From: Puccinellia tenuiflora
Taxonomy: Eukaryota > Streptophyta > Magnoliopsida > Poales > Poaceae
Length of the DNA: 64,000 bases
Assembly: GCA_012064385.1 (NCBI GenBank)
Contig: QRDG01000415.1
Span: forward strand, 2,015,792 to 2,079,791
Direction: 5' to 3'
The translations under genes and the position numbers were made by a program. Positions 11,289-22,337 of the stretch are shown in pieces. Under the pieces are notes generated by a model. That model searched no databases. It was not told the DNA's origin and saw only the letters and a program-made list of their open reading frames with translations. Position 1 is the first letter of the stretch; every line of letters begins with the position of its first letter.

Positions 11289-14200
11289 TGTAGCGATCAT
11301 GCCCTTTTAAAATATGGCCAAGATCTCTGTGTTATGTGCTAGTCCCTGGATCGAATAGCTAGCACCACAGTTTAAGATGAAGTATCATACATTGCATCAA
11401 AATTCTATTACAACGTATGATCCAGAAAAATAAACATTACAAGTTGCATAGCCAAAGGCTAGCATTTTACAAAGTTCAGCAGCGGAAAACATAAAATAGC
11501 ATGGAGCCTCATCATCTTCATGTGCCACAGGCAGACATGTTGGTTGCAGACTCGAAACCCAAAAGCGTTCCTTACTCGTCATCGGAACAACCTGCAACAG
11601 TAAAAGTGTTGCAGCCAAAAATTGGTCAGAACCATTGGAATGGATCTGGCAAGTGATACTTGTGGACTCATAAAGGCAAACTCCTATTAGCTATATGCAT
11701 ATTTGGCTGGTGGAGTTCAAGGCTATTTTGCGTAAAGCCAACTTTATCCTATCTCTTCAAAACATTTCTTCAACATCTAAAAATGAGACAAGTATGGCAT
11801 GAAAACCATTGTCTCTTCTACTCTTGTTCAGACTTCAAATTTTACTTGAGAAATTGGAATGTTGATATTCTCCGTTGACATCCTTGTTCGGCTGCTCAGA
11901 ATTGTCCGTAACCGGGGACACGGCTATGATCATAGTTTTACACTCTCGAGAGGTTGTGCACGTTCACCACTTGACTCAATAAACCCATTATGTACTTGAC
12001 TCTCATTTAGTGAAAAGGAAAGGAGAAGATTGAGACGAGACCTTTGGGAAACAGTCCCATGTTCCTCTGGACAGACCCATACAAGACATTCATCTGCTAC
12101 GAACTGCCGGAATCAGGTTCCTAGAACTTACTTAGTCAAGGCAGAGCCATAGTACCAAGTGGCTGCATTGGAAGCAATCTTCACATGGAATAACTTCAAA
12201 TCTCTTTGTTCCTGGGTGGCCATTCACAAGTGCACGTACTAAGGTAAAACCATAGAAATGGCCCTGAGCAGCCACTCAACTAGACACCACCAATAGAGCA
12301 AACCAGTTCCACCCAGGTGTTTCTTTAACTTAGTAGAAATTTACTTTTGAAAACATATAGCATAGTATTTCAATACTTCTACTAAGTTATCATATAGGTA
12401 CTAGACACTTAGGAATATTTGGAGTAGTACTACACATGTCTAGCATAGCATAGTAATAACACTTGACATGCAATTCTACTTAGAAAAAGTAAACTACAAT
12501 GCATATCAAAATACTTAGGAAATTTATGCAGTGAGCATCACTTGCCTTTGAAAACTTGTCGTTGCTCACACTCTCTTTTCAACGCAACTTGGAGCACTCC
12601 GTTCACTCTAAACAATACAAACAAATCACAATAAATAACAATACAACAATCAAAATAAAACAAACACAACATCAAATATGGGCAACAATAAAACAACAAG
12701 GTTGATGGTCCAAGTTCATCACATAATTCAATATACAAAAAGAATTATTGTAATGAGGTAGGTCAAAGTCCAAGGTTTGCAATTTGAAATTTGGTCAAAT
12801 TGCAAACTAGGTCAAAGTTTGCAAAACAAGTCACTAATAGACTTTAAACCAATTTCCACATTTTCATGATGAAATGGTTCAACTAAAATGGGTTTTGGTT
12901 ATACTGGACGGAGGACTAAATTTTAAAACATTTCCCAAACGAAAACAATTAAAACAATAACAAAAGCATTTTAAAACTCCCAAAAAGGAATAAACACATG
13001 TTTAAATAAAACAGTGACCCAAAACATTTTATAAAATTTTGGGAAAGGTACTAATGGACAGAGGACAACTATACAAAGCTAACCCAATTGGATTTACTCA
13101 AAAATCTATTTTTAAACTAAAGTTATGCCAAAATTACTCAAATTACACATTTGAAATTCGAATAATTTAACTAAGGCAAAAATGAAAACTAACAGTGCTA
13201 TTAAATTCTACAGATCTAGAGGATTTCAAAAAGGTAAAGTTTATAAAATTTGGCCAAACCAGTAAAACGATATGATAGATCTAAGTTGCAGGGGCTTTTC
13301 TGCAAAACTACCATTTAATTCTAATTCGGGAAAAATCGCAGAAAATGCTTGTCCACGCGGCGTCCTCCGGTTGGCTGCTTCTGCTGACTGGGTGTTGATG
13401 AGGCAGTGACGTGGCGCTGACTGGATCTGATCCTAGGCCGTTGGATCTGGATCTAATGGTCTAGATCTAACCATACCGGTTCAAAATAAAAGATCTAATC
13501 GTGGCCATAGGAGTTGAATCGGACGGCTGAGATTCTAGGGTTTCACCTGCGTGGTGGAGGGCTCGCCGGAGATGGACAGGGCGGTGGCGCGGCGGCTCGG
13601 GCGTCGATGTCCTTGTTGCTACGGTGGTCCTCGAGCTCAGGGCAGACGACTACGAGATGCGGACCGATGAGGCAGGTTTTTTGGCGCGGTGGCGTGCTCA
13701 TGTGCATCCTAGAACGACGGGGAGAAGCGGCCGGAGTTGCAGCGGCGCCGGTGGCCTTCGGGTCGAGCACGGGCTCGTCGATTTGCTGTAGTAAAAATTC
13801 GAGCAAGGGGCCACGGAGATGCGCAAAGACACGGAGGACACGAAGGACATCACTTCAGTGCACGGGGAGAGCTCACCTCGTCGGAATCCTGTTCGCGACG
13901 GCGGCGATGTTCAGGTTGAGGTCGTGCTCGTCATCTCGGTGTTCCTTGGGGTACGCGACGATGTCTAGAATGTGCGCATCGGCATGGGGAGGAGAGAGGG
14001 ACAAGCGGTAGGGAGAGGGGAGGCTGGAGCTCGCCGGAGTCGAGCTCTACATGGCGGCCGACGTGCGGCAATGGCGGCCAAAATTAGGGCAGCCTGGGGG
14101 CTCAGGGAGGGGGGCTTTTGGGGGGCAAAATGTAGGGGAGGTCGAGGGCTATTTGTAGGATCAAACGGCGCGCAATTTGAGGAATTAAATCGTCCGGAAT

Positions 14201-14908
14201 CAATTTGGAAAGAAATGGCAATAACGGGTTGTTTCTGCGTGCGTGATTCACGTCTGAGGCTTGAAGACGAGGTGACATCATGCATGACGTCATCATTTTT
14301 TTTAATTTCTGATTTCTTTTGTAACTTATGATTTAGGCATCCACATCAAGTCAAATAAAATTGTAAAAATTTGTAAAATTCAGTATATGCTTTTAAAACA
14401 TTTTGGAACCAAAATCATATGTTTCAAAAATTAATATTTTGAAAATTTTATTTGAATTCAAATGGCAACTTTATGCCATTTTTGACATTTTGGAAAAAAA
14501 AGTGTTTCTAAAATAACCAATTAAATCCAGAAAAAATACTATGAGTAATATCATTCAAAATGATAAACTCAATTAATTTAATTTGGAAAAAAATATTTTA
14601 TTTAAATAGGGTTTGGTAACTCCTTTAAATACAAATACCCATTTAAATATGGGCTTTGTCAAAATAATTGTAATACTTTTCCAAAAAGGTTTTTTTTTAA
14701 TTTATAGAAATATAAAATAATTTATTTCCAAAACTTTAAATGTCGAAAAAAAGGAAGTTAAGGAATATTTACAATAAAAACCCTTGAAGATGTCAAAACA
14801 ATTTTCTAAATATGATTTTCTTGATTTTTGGAGCCTTTAAATTATCCAATAGTAAAAGTTTTAAATTTTTGTGATTTGTCTAACATTCCAAAATTTTGGG
14901 ATGTTACA
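11289..14908 (-). mobile_element. Solo LTR, 3.6 kb, Gypsy type
   Basis: The insertion has TG at 11289 and CA at 14908 and is bounded by identical TGGAC copies. On the minus strand it starts TGTAACATCCCAAAATTTTGG, a common head of long Triticeae Gypsy LTRs (the last base is given only as context). It holds no gag, pol, primer-binding site or polypurine tract, so it is a solo LTR formed by LTR-LTR recombination. It has the same layout as 1..3621, with AT-rich arms and a GC-rich block (13514..14290 here), and shares the reverse complement of the CTCTCGAGAGTGTA word. ORFs in the GC-rich block (13514..14011, 13972..14331) look incidental. Confidence 0.85.
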
Positions 14909-14913
14909 TGGAC
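14909..14913. repeat. Target-site duplication TGGAC, right copy
   Basis: Exact match to 11284..11288; it marks the right side of the solo LTR insertion. Confidence 0.85.
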
Positions 14914-15451
14914 TCAACGGTATTTGTTCATTGTCGTGATGCCTACATAAATATTATCATGTTCTCTATGTCATAGCTAGGTTAAGTTTGTGTTATAATC
15001 TTGTCAATTGCCTAGCTGTAATTTCTTTACCCATCATATGAGTGTTTTATTTATTTGAGATACTCCACTAGTGAACCCATGACCCCCGGTCCATCTTTTT
15101 ACATTGATTGCAACCTTTATTCATCACTTTTCATCATCATTACTCCTCTGGTCCACTTTCATATTATCATATATTTCACTATACAATTAACGCTTTGTTT
15201 TCTGCGAGACCGGAAAGATTGACAACCTTTCCGCCGTTGGGGGCAAAGTAATTGGTTGAGTGTGTGCAGGTCCACGTCTGTTGAAGATTAAGCACTAGAG
15301 ATCTTCAACATTCACTTTGTTGTTGATTTCAAAGTCCTACTGGTTCGATAAACCTCGGTTCGTTAACGAGGGAAAACTGCTACTTACTACATCCACGCCT
15401 TCGCTTAGGGCACAACCCAACGCTACCATCACCGATCATCAAGCAGTTTTC

Positions 15452-15532
15452 TGGCACCGTTGCCGGGGAAGGAAGAAACATTCAGTCTCGTCAACTACGC
15501 CATAAGCAGTTTTCTGGCGCCGTTGTCGGGGA
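15452..15532 (+). other. Duplicated primer-binding site
   Basis: Two primer-binding-site-like words lie 63 bp apart: TGGCACCGTTGCCGGGGA at 15452..15469 and TGGCGCCGTTGTCGGGGA at 15515..15532. Each is preceded by AAGCAGTTTTC, so the unit is a tandem duplication. The words are complementary to a tRNA-Asp 3' end as used by Athila-type elements (family knowledge). Each copy differs by one base from the canonical form. Confidence 0.65.
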
Positions 15533-15709
15533 CTTTGGAGTTACAGCAAGGGGAGTCTCATACTCTCAATCACTTTACTTTGTTTTTGCCTTGCTTGCTT
15601 TATTTCCTGTTTAGTTTATTTTTCTTGTTGCAAATTTTTTTAACCCAAAAAAATTAGTGTAGTCTTTTATCCTGTTTTATTAGTATGCTTAGTTCTTTGG
15701 TTGTTCTTA

Positions 15710-16711
15710 ATGGCTACTTTCTTTGAAACTAGATCTTGTTGTGGTTTCACAGAAGATCAGCAAAAATACTATAAGGAACACCGCTTGTCGCAAAAGGGGA
15801 AACAACTTTGGGAATTTCTGAATAAAGTGAACTTGTATGCTGAAAATATAAGTTTCCTCTATGATATAAAATGTTCTTGTGGGAGGCGCACTCCACACCT
15901 CCCCTTCCAATGTCCGGACAATGAAAATGAAACCTTAGCTTCTTATGCTAGGGAAAATTTTGATTTCTTTGATGTTGAACAGATTGAAGAATTTGTTGCT
16001 TTTAAGGGTGCCTATGAAATTGCTTCTTTCCTGGAGAACATTGATAATCCTCATTATCAAACTGAGAATTTTACTATACTAAAATATTGCTTTGAGAATT
16101 ACAATGATAATTATTATATTACTGAATATGTTAAGAAAGTCTCTCCTCCAAAAGGAGAGACCGATGCTTTGCAGGAACCTATGGAGGAGGAAATTGCTGA
16201 AACTAAGATCCCATTAGGTGAAAAAGAGGAGGAGAGTGAGGAACAAAAGGAGGAGCTACCTTCTAATGAAAGTAACTCTTTAACTCTTACTTTATATGAT
16301 ATGCAACAACTTACATGGCTCAAGAAAGACAAAAATAAACTGTCAAATGCTTTTCTTACTGTTATTTGTGATGAATTTAATGATACTCCTTTATCTATGC
16401 CTCCAATTGATATTTGTGATAATAACAAGCATGTTTTATGTGATAGCTACATCATTGAATTTGTTAATAATGCTACTGAAAATTATTATGAGAGAGGAAA
16501 ATATGGTTGTTGGAGTTCTCATGTTACTAAGACACCTCTCTTTTTGTTGCAAGTTTTGAAGTTGCACTTGCTTTGTCTTCCTATGCTACTAGCTTTATGC
16601 TCCAATGAATTATTTCCGTACAAGATGACTATGCATAGGAAGTGGGTTAGGCTTAATATATTTGGTATTTGTTTCTTGATGCTCTCTTTTGTCAACTCTT
16701 ACTTTTATTAG
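15710..16711 (+). CDS. Retroelement ORF with acidic middle and hydrophobic C-terminus
   Basis: An uninterrupted 333-codon ORF starts at the ATG at 15710, about 180 bp after the second primer-binding site, where gag would normally lie. No gag or pol motif is visible. The N-terminal third is rich in aromatic residues and has a cysteine cluster (CSCGRR...PFQCP, about residues 61 to 74). The middle (about 150 to 195) is strongly acidic with many EE pairs. The last 65 residues contain two hydrophobic segments (about 277 to 299 and 312 to 332) that could span a membrane. Function is unknown. It is intact although the element around it is broken by two insertions. It could be a retroelement accessory protein or a captured host fragment; it shows no similarity that I can name. 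Confidence 0.55.
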   Translation: MATFFETRSCCGFTEDQQKYYKEHRLSQKGKQLWEFLNKVNLYAENISFLYDIKCSCGRRTPHLPFQCPDNENETLASYARENFDFFDVEQIEEFVAFKGAYEIASFLENIDNPHYQTENFTILKYCFENYNDNYYITEYVKKVSPPKGETDALQEPMEEEIAETKIPLGEKEEESEEQKEELPSNESNSLTLTLYDMQQLTWLKKDKNKLSNAFLTVICDEFNDTPLSMPPIDICDNNKHVLCDSYIIEFVNNATENYYERGKYGCWSSHVTKTPLFLLQVLKLHLLCLPMLLALCSNELFPYKMTMHRKWVRLNIFGICFLMLSFVNSYFY

Positions 16712-17833
16712 GGCATCATTGAAATCATTGCGCCTAGCTAAAAGGCGTTAAAAAAAAGCGCTTTTGGGAGGCAACCCATTATCTTTTTCCTTTCAGTTTT
16801 CCTTAGTCATGGAGTTGTTTCCTCTGTAGCAACTTCATTGTATCTTTTTGTTTTGGTTTTTTGTGCCAAGTTTAGCGTCTAATGCATTGAAAGTGCGAGG
16901 TATTGTTTTGTTGTCTAGAAACAGATTCTATGCGCCTGTTGTAGAAAATCTCGAACAATCCCTGAATCTTATTGTTTTCTGATATTTTTAGACAGCAAGC
17001 TTGATACTTTTATCCATCTTTCGTTAGTTTGAGTTTTCTGATTTGAGCTACATAAGTGCCTTGAAAAATTCAATATTTACAGACTATTCAGTTTTTGACA
17101 GATTCCGCTTTTATTTTGTATTCGTCTCTTTTACTATTGTCAAATGTGATACTCTAGAGGTGGAGTGTCATATTGAGGCTTAGTAAACAGTAGCTAATGC
17201 CCAATAAAGTTGTTTGCAATTTGTCTTGAGTTGAACACATGTGCATTTTAATTTATGAGCACTAACCCTCTAATCAGTTTATGAGAAGTTTTGTGTGAAG
17301 GGAGTTTTTAAGTTCCAAAGGAGAGGATAATGAAGAAATTGAAGATGGATCAGAGCTCAAGCTTGGGGATGCCCCCATGGCACCCCCTCTAAATATCAAG
17401 AAGCATCAAGCGTCTAAGCTTGGGATGCCTAAGCCATCCCCTCCTCTTGATCGACTATCATAAGGTCGTCTTCGTTGAACTACGTTTTTATCACTTTACA
17501 TATTATGTGCTATGCTTGGAGAGTCTTTTGCTTTCAGTTTTGTTTTGTTTGTTTGCTGGTCATATCCTTGTTGGATCCTAGCTTTATTTGTGTGGGAGAG
17601 AGGCATGCTCCGCTTTTTTACTTGAATACTCCTTTGCTTCGCTTATATCTTGTTGAGTATTCTTAGCAACTGTTTGTTTGCTTGTAAGCTATCGCTTTTA
17701 GCTTTTATCTTGTTTAGAGCTGCTAGTTGTTGATGTTAAACTCTCTTGTTCTTCACTTATACTTTTTGGAGAGTTGTTATTGATAAATTGCTTGAATTGT
17801 CAATGTGACAAAATGCTATCCATGTGATATTGG

Positions 17834-18880
17834 TGTCGGCACAGTGGAAACCAGGGTACCACGGGCCGGCCTGCCAGGGCCCACAAGATTCTTCAGGCAT
17901 TTTCGCTAAGGGCCAGGCTCTCCAAGCCTGGCGAGCCTCGCGAGGGTTTTTCCCTCGCGAAGGACCTTTTCCCCTCGCCGAGGGTTCTCTCCCTTGGCGA
18001 GGAACCGCACCTCGACAAGGCGTCTCCGACGCCACCCGCAATTCTGCTAAGGACCAAGCCGAAGGGCTCGGCGAGACTTTCTGCCTCGCGAGGCTCCTTC
18101 CTCGCGAAGCCTTCTCTGCTTCCGCGGCAGAGCGCACATGGGCTCTGCGCCATGTCCAGAGTGACGCGCGTGCCTACGCGCGATGACGACGACGCCGCAG
18201 TTGCCACTTCCATGTATAAAGCAGTCAACAAAGCGGCTTAAAGCAAAGCGGACAACGAGTATTGCCTCTTTGGCGATAAGGGGACCGTCTGCAGCTACGC
18301 TCCAAGGACGACGTCACCGTGGGTCACATCCCACCTCATCAAGCGCCAGGCCACCGTCCGGTTGGCCGGTGGCTTTTTCCAGCTTTGGTAGCGCCGTCCC
18401 TGCCATGGACCGCGTCCATGGACTCCACCTTTATCGTGCACCCTACTCCTTCCCTCATCGCCGTGTGGTAACCCTTCCCGCCCAAATGTTTGGGCAGAAG
18501 AGGTCCAAGACGCCTATAAAAGGAGGGGGAGCACGCCCTAGCAAAGGGTTCGATCTTCGGTTGGTGCAGCTCTAGTAGACCCTAACCCTAGATCTGAAGA
18601 CTAGCAAATAGCCATTGTTAGCCACCTCGAGCTCTTCAAGCTCCCCTTGTACTGTGAACCTCTCCAAGCAGTGCAATACACCGTAGCAGGACGTAGGGTT
18701 TTTACCTCCCAAAGAGGGCCCTGAACCTAGGTAAGATCTTGTGTCCATCTCTGCAGTGTCGTCCGCAGCGAGTCCGACGAGCACCGTCACCGGAGCACGA
18801 TGAGGATTGCTTGACTCCGTGTTCAGCCCCTTACACGATACCTTGGAGACACCCCCAGTTCCTGGGACCATTCTCCGACA
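17834..18880 (+). repeat. 5' LTR of the Tat-lineage element
   Basis: 1047 bp, TGTCGGCACAG... to ...TTCTCCGACA, almost identical to 29909..30970. A TATA box (CCTATAAAAGG) lies at 18513..18523, and transcription probably starts about 30 bp further on. By eye only a modest number of substitutions separate the two LTRs, so the insertion is fairly recent. Confidence 0.92.
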
Positions 18881-18901
18881 TTTGGCGCGCCAGGTAGTGG
18901 G
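18881..18901 (+). other. Primer-binding region of the Tat-lineage element
   Basis: TTTGGCGCGCCAGGTAGTGG follows the LTR end directly and begins with the TGG expected of a tRNA primer site. The tRNA species was not assigned. The gag ATG is only about 50 bp downstream, so the leader is very short. Confidence 0.55.
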
Positions 18902-18931
18902 CTGAGGCGCGTCTTCATCCTCGACACAGCT

Positions 18932-20620
18932 ATGGCCGGCTCTCGTGCCGAACGTCTCGCTCGCCGGACGGCTAGCGCCGCCACCGCTCCTGCGGGCCGC
19001 CTGCGTAGGGACTCCGCTCCTGAGCGCCACGTCGACCCCGAGCCCCGCGTAGAGCACCCGGAGGACGACGACCACGACCACGCTGAGGACGACCTCGGCG
19101 AAGAGGAGGCTTCCTCCTTGCACCCGTCGCGGGACCGTGCTGCCTCCTCGCTGGGCCGCCCTGCGCCCAGCCCGGCAACTGCGCTTCTCATGGCGCAGGA
19201 GCTGCTGCAGTACCGTCCTACGCCGGAGGCCCGGGAGGCCTGGCTCAACCGCCTCTCGGAGCTCGTCGGCGCCGCTCGCGTCGCCGCACCTACCCCGTCC
19301 CGTTCGCTGGTTCCTTCGGGCCGCATGGGGGACGTAGCGCCAGGCGCCCCTCCCGCGCCTCCTCTCCATCCCGCACCTTCTCCAGCTCCACCGGTTGCAC
19401 CGCAGCCTGCTCCAGCGGGGGCTCCTCCTCGCGACAACCGCGCTGCCTCGCACGCGTCGTCGCCGCACGACTGCCAAATTGTGCAGCGAGCCCCTGAGGA
19501 CGCACGCATGAGCATCGAGCGCCAGCAGGACCGCCACAACCGCGCCGTCCAGGACGTCGCCACCGCCGGGCGCCATCTCCGCGCCACCCTCGCCAGCGGT
19601 CCGGTCACCTACAGCACGACAGTTGCGTTCACTCGCACCCTCCGTCGCGTCGTCTGGCCCGTCAAGTTCAGGCCGGACTTGCCTCCGCGCTACGACGGCA
19701 AGAACAACCCCCTGGAGTTCCTACAGCTCTACACTCTGGCCATCCAGGCCGCCGGGGTGACGACAAGGTCATGGCGAACTGGTTTCCCATGGCCCTCAAG
19801 GACTCCGCGTCCTCATGGCTCACCAACCTCCCCGCCGAGTCCATCAACACTTGGGAGGAGCTCTGCCGGTGCTTCGTCGCCAACTTCAAGGGCACGTACG
19901 AGCGTGGCCTCACGTACAACGACCTCCGCGCCGTGCGTCAGAAGCCTGGCGAGACCCTCCGCAAGTACATCCAGCACTTTAGCCAGGTGCGCAACAAGAT
20001 CCCCAACGCCACCGACGCGCAGGTCATTTCGGCCTTCCAGGCTGGAGTGACAGACGTGCGGATGCTCGAGAAGCTCGGCATCCACGACAACATCACCACC
20101 GTCATCAAGCTCTTCGACTTGGCGGACAAGTGCGCCAAGGCTGAAGAGGGCCGCTTGTTCGTCAAGAACGAGCCAGGGGATCCCGCCGAGGAATCCAAGA
20201 AGAAGAAGAAGTCCACAGAGAAGCGCAAGACCACTGCAGTCCTCGCGGCTGAGCCCGACGCCAAGCAGCCTCGCCAAGCTGCTACTCCAGCCGCAGGACC
20301 CGAGAAGAAGGACGACCGCCCTTTCTGCGTCTACCACAACAGGCACTCTCATGCCACCGAGGATTGCTACGACCTCAAGAGGCTCATCGAGGCTCGCGAG
20401 GCCCGCGAGCGGGAGCAAGGCCGTGGTGGCCGCAATGGCGGCCGCAGCGGCCGCTGGGGGGTGACGCTGGAACAACAACTACAACAACAACTACCAGCAG
20501 AACCCCCAGGCCAATGCTGCCGAGCCCGCGAACGACAACCTGCCTGCCGAGGCTGATGAGGGCTACCAAGTGCCTCGCGGCGTCGCCTGCATCCTCGGCG
20601 GGCTCAGGCCCCTCGCTCCA
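18932..20620 (+). pseudogene. Degenerate gag of the Tat-lineage element
   Basis: The frame opens at the ATG at 18932. A proline- and alanine-rich N-terminus is followed by the retrotransposon gag domain (about 19660 to 20160; motifs PPRYDGKNNPLEF and LTNLPAESINTWEELCRCF). Then come a lysine-rich linker and a Cys/His motif (FCVYHNRHSHATEDCYDL, about 20323 to 20376) that would bind nucleic acid. Gag forms the particle that packages the element RNA. The frame breaks at about 19757 (one extra G in a GGGG run) and again at about 20460 in a TGGGGGG run, after an otherwise open stretch. A glutamine/asparagine-rich spacer leads into the protease. Not functional as it stands. Confidence 0.85.
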
Positions 20621-21318
20621 ACCGCCACTTCAAGCAATTCGCTCGTGAGCTCGCAGCAGCCCTCCCCGGGGTCGAGGCCTCTAGGCCCCTCAAGTGGTCT
20701 GAGCACCCCATCACCTTTGACTCCACCGACCACCCCAAGTCCACCTCAACCGTTGGCACCATCCCGTTGGTCTGCACTCCCACCATCAACAACATCGCCG
20801 TCTCTAAGACGCTCATTGATGGGGGTGCCGGCCTCAGCGTCATCTCTGTCGAGACATTCGAGAAGCTGCAGGTGCCCTACGAGCGGCTCATGCCCACCAG
20901 GCCCTTCTCGGGGGTGACGGAGGGCCTCACAACGCCTCTGGGGCAAGTGAGGCTTGCGGTCACTTTCGGCACCCAGACCAACTACCGCACCGAGCTGATC
21001 GATTTCGACGTCGCGCACATCGGCCTGCCCTACAACGCCATCCTCGGTTACCCCGCCCTCGCCAAGTTCATGGCGGTCACCCACCACGCCTACAACCTCG
21101 TCAAGCTCCCTGGCTCCAGTGGCACCATCGTCATCCGCGGCGTGGTCTCTGACGCCGTGTACGCTGCGCAAGTGGCTTACAAGGCCGCCGCGGTGGCGTC
21201 TCCCGCTGACGAGGACGAGGAACCCCTCCCGAGGCCCCCCGCGAAGAAGAAGCAGCTGTTCTCTCAGGAGAAGGCCGCGACAAAGCAAGTGTCTCTGGAG
21301 GCAAGCGCTCGGGGCTAG
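20621..21318 (+). pseudogene. Protease region of the Tat-lineage element
   Basis: An open stretch in frame from about 20621 holds the retropepsin core TLIDGGAGLSVIS (about 20810 to 20850), with the catalytic Asp in DGG, the plant Gypsy form of the D(T/S)G motif. A second conserved region is GLPYNAILGYPALAKF (about 21025 to 21070). The enzyme cleaves the gag-pol polyprotein. The frame ends at a TAG at 21316..21318, produced by a frameshift near 21303. A further TAG at 21350..21352 lies in the linker to the reverse transcriptase. Confidence 0.85.
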
Positions 21319-22337
21319 CGTCACCATCGGCGCCAACCTGCCTCCCAAATAGGAAAGCGCGCTCGTCGCCTTCCTCAGGGCAAACTCTGACATGTTCGCC
21401 TGGACACCGTCAGATATGTCCGGAGTACCGAGGGAGGTGATCGAGCACCACTTAGCCGTGTGTCCAAACGCACGCCCCGTGAAGCAAAAGGCGCGGCGCC
21501 AGGCACCAGAGAAGCAAGATTTCATCGTCAAGGAGGTGGAAAAGCTGAAGAAGGCCAGCATCATCAAGGAAGTGGTCCATCCCACTTGGCTCGCCAACGG
21601 TGTGGTCGTCCCCAAGCACACCGGAGGCAGCCGCCTCTGCATCGACTTCACCGACCTCAACAAGGCCTGCCCCAAGGACCCCTACCCCCTCCCGAGGATC
21701 GACCAGATCGTGGACTCCACCGCCGGCTGCGCGCTCCTCTGTTTTCTGGATGCCTTCTCTGGTTATCACCAGATCAAGATGGCAAAGGAGGACGAGGAGA
21801 AGACAGCATTTCTCACCCCTTGTGGTGTGTTCTGCTACGTCTGCATGCCCTTCGGTCTGAAGAACGCCGGCGCCACGTTCCAGCGCCTCATGAGGATCGC
21901 CTTGGGGGCTCAAATGGGGAGGAATGCAGAGGCCTACGTCGATGACATCGTCGTCAAGACCCGCGAGAAGGACACGCTCATCCAGGACCTCGAGGAGACC
22001 TTTGCCAACCTGCGCAAGGTCAACATCAAGCTGAACCCCGCCAAGTGCGTCTTCGGGGTCCCTTCAGGCAAGCTCCTCGGATTCCTGGTATCTCACCGCG
22101 GCATTGAGGCCAACCCCGACAAGATCAAGGCCATAGAGCAGATGCAGCCTCCTCGTCGCCTCAAGGACATGCAGCGCTTAGCGGGATGTATGGCCAGCCT
22201 CGGCCGTTTCATCTCCAAGTTCGGCGAGAGGGCGCTGCCATTTTTCAAGATCATGAAGAGGTCCGGTCCTTCAAGTGGACCCCTGAAGCAGCAAAGGCCT
22301 TTGAGGACCTGAAGAAATACCTGCGAGCCCACCCATC
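21319..22337 (+). pseudogene. Reverse transcriptase of the Tat-lineage element
   Basis: Plant Gypsy reverse transcriptase blocks are all visible: WLANGVVVPKHTGGSRLCID (about 21585 to 21645), FLDAFSGYHQI (about 21745), CMPFGLKNAGATFQRLM (about 21840) and the catalytic AYVDDIVVKT (about 21940). The domain copies element RNA into DNA. The frame is open from 21353 to about 22255. It then shifts by one in GAAGAGGTCCGG, and again near 22330 just before the RNase H. Both breaks are single-base events by comparison with the expected continuous frame. Confidence 0.9.

Larger units (their letters stand above)
10478..15445 (+). repeat. 5' LTR of an Athila-type element, split by a solo LTR
   Basis: The LTR begins with the head TGATACGTGTCATACGTATC at 10478 and ends near 15445, just before a primer-binding site. 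A 3620-bp insertion (11289..14908) and one copy of its 5-bp duplication lie inside. Without these the LTR is about 1.34 kb. The two halves join smoothly across the duplicated TGGAC at 11284 and 14909. The exact 3' terminus is inferred from the spacing to the primer-binding site. Confidence 0.7.
15446..17833 (+). mobile_element. Internal region of an Athila-type element, truncated
   Basis: The internal part starts with a tRNA-Asp-like primer-binding site (TGGCACCGTTGCCGGGGA) and carries one intact ORF (15710..16711), then about 1.1 kb of non-coding DNA with the AAGCTTGGGGATGCC motif at about 17359. It has no gag, protease, reverse transcriptase or integrase, so the element would depend on proteins made elsewhere (inference). 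It is cut at 17833 by the Tat-lineage element. Its missing right half does not reappear after 30970. Confidence 0.65.

Noticed and set aside
13514..14331. ORFs of 165 and 119 codons
   Set aside because: They are within the GC-rich block of the solo LTR, overlap in opposite strands and lack domains.
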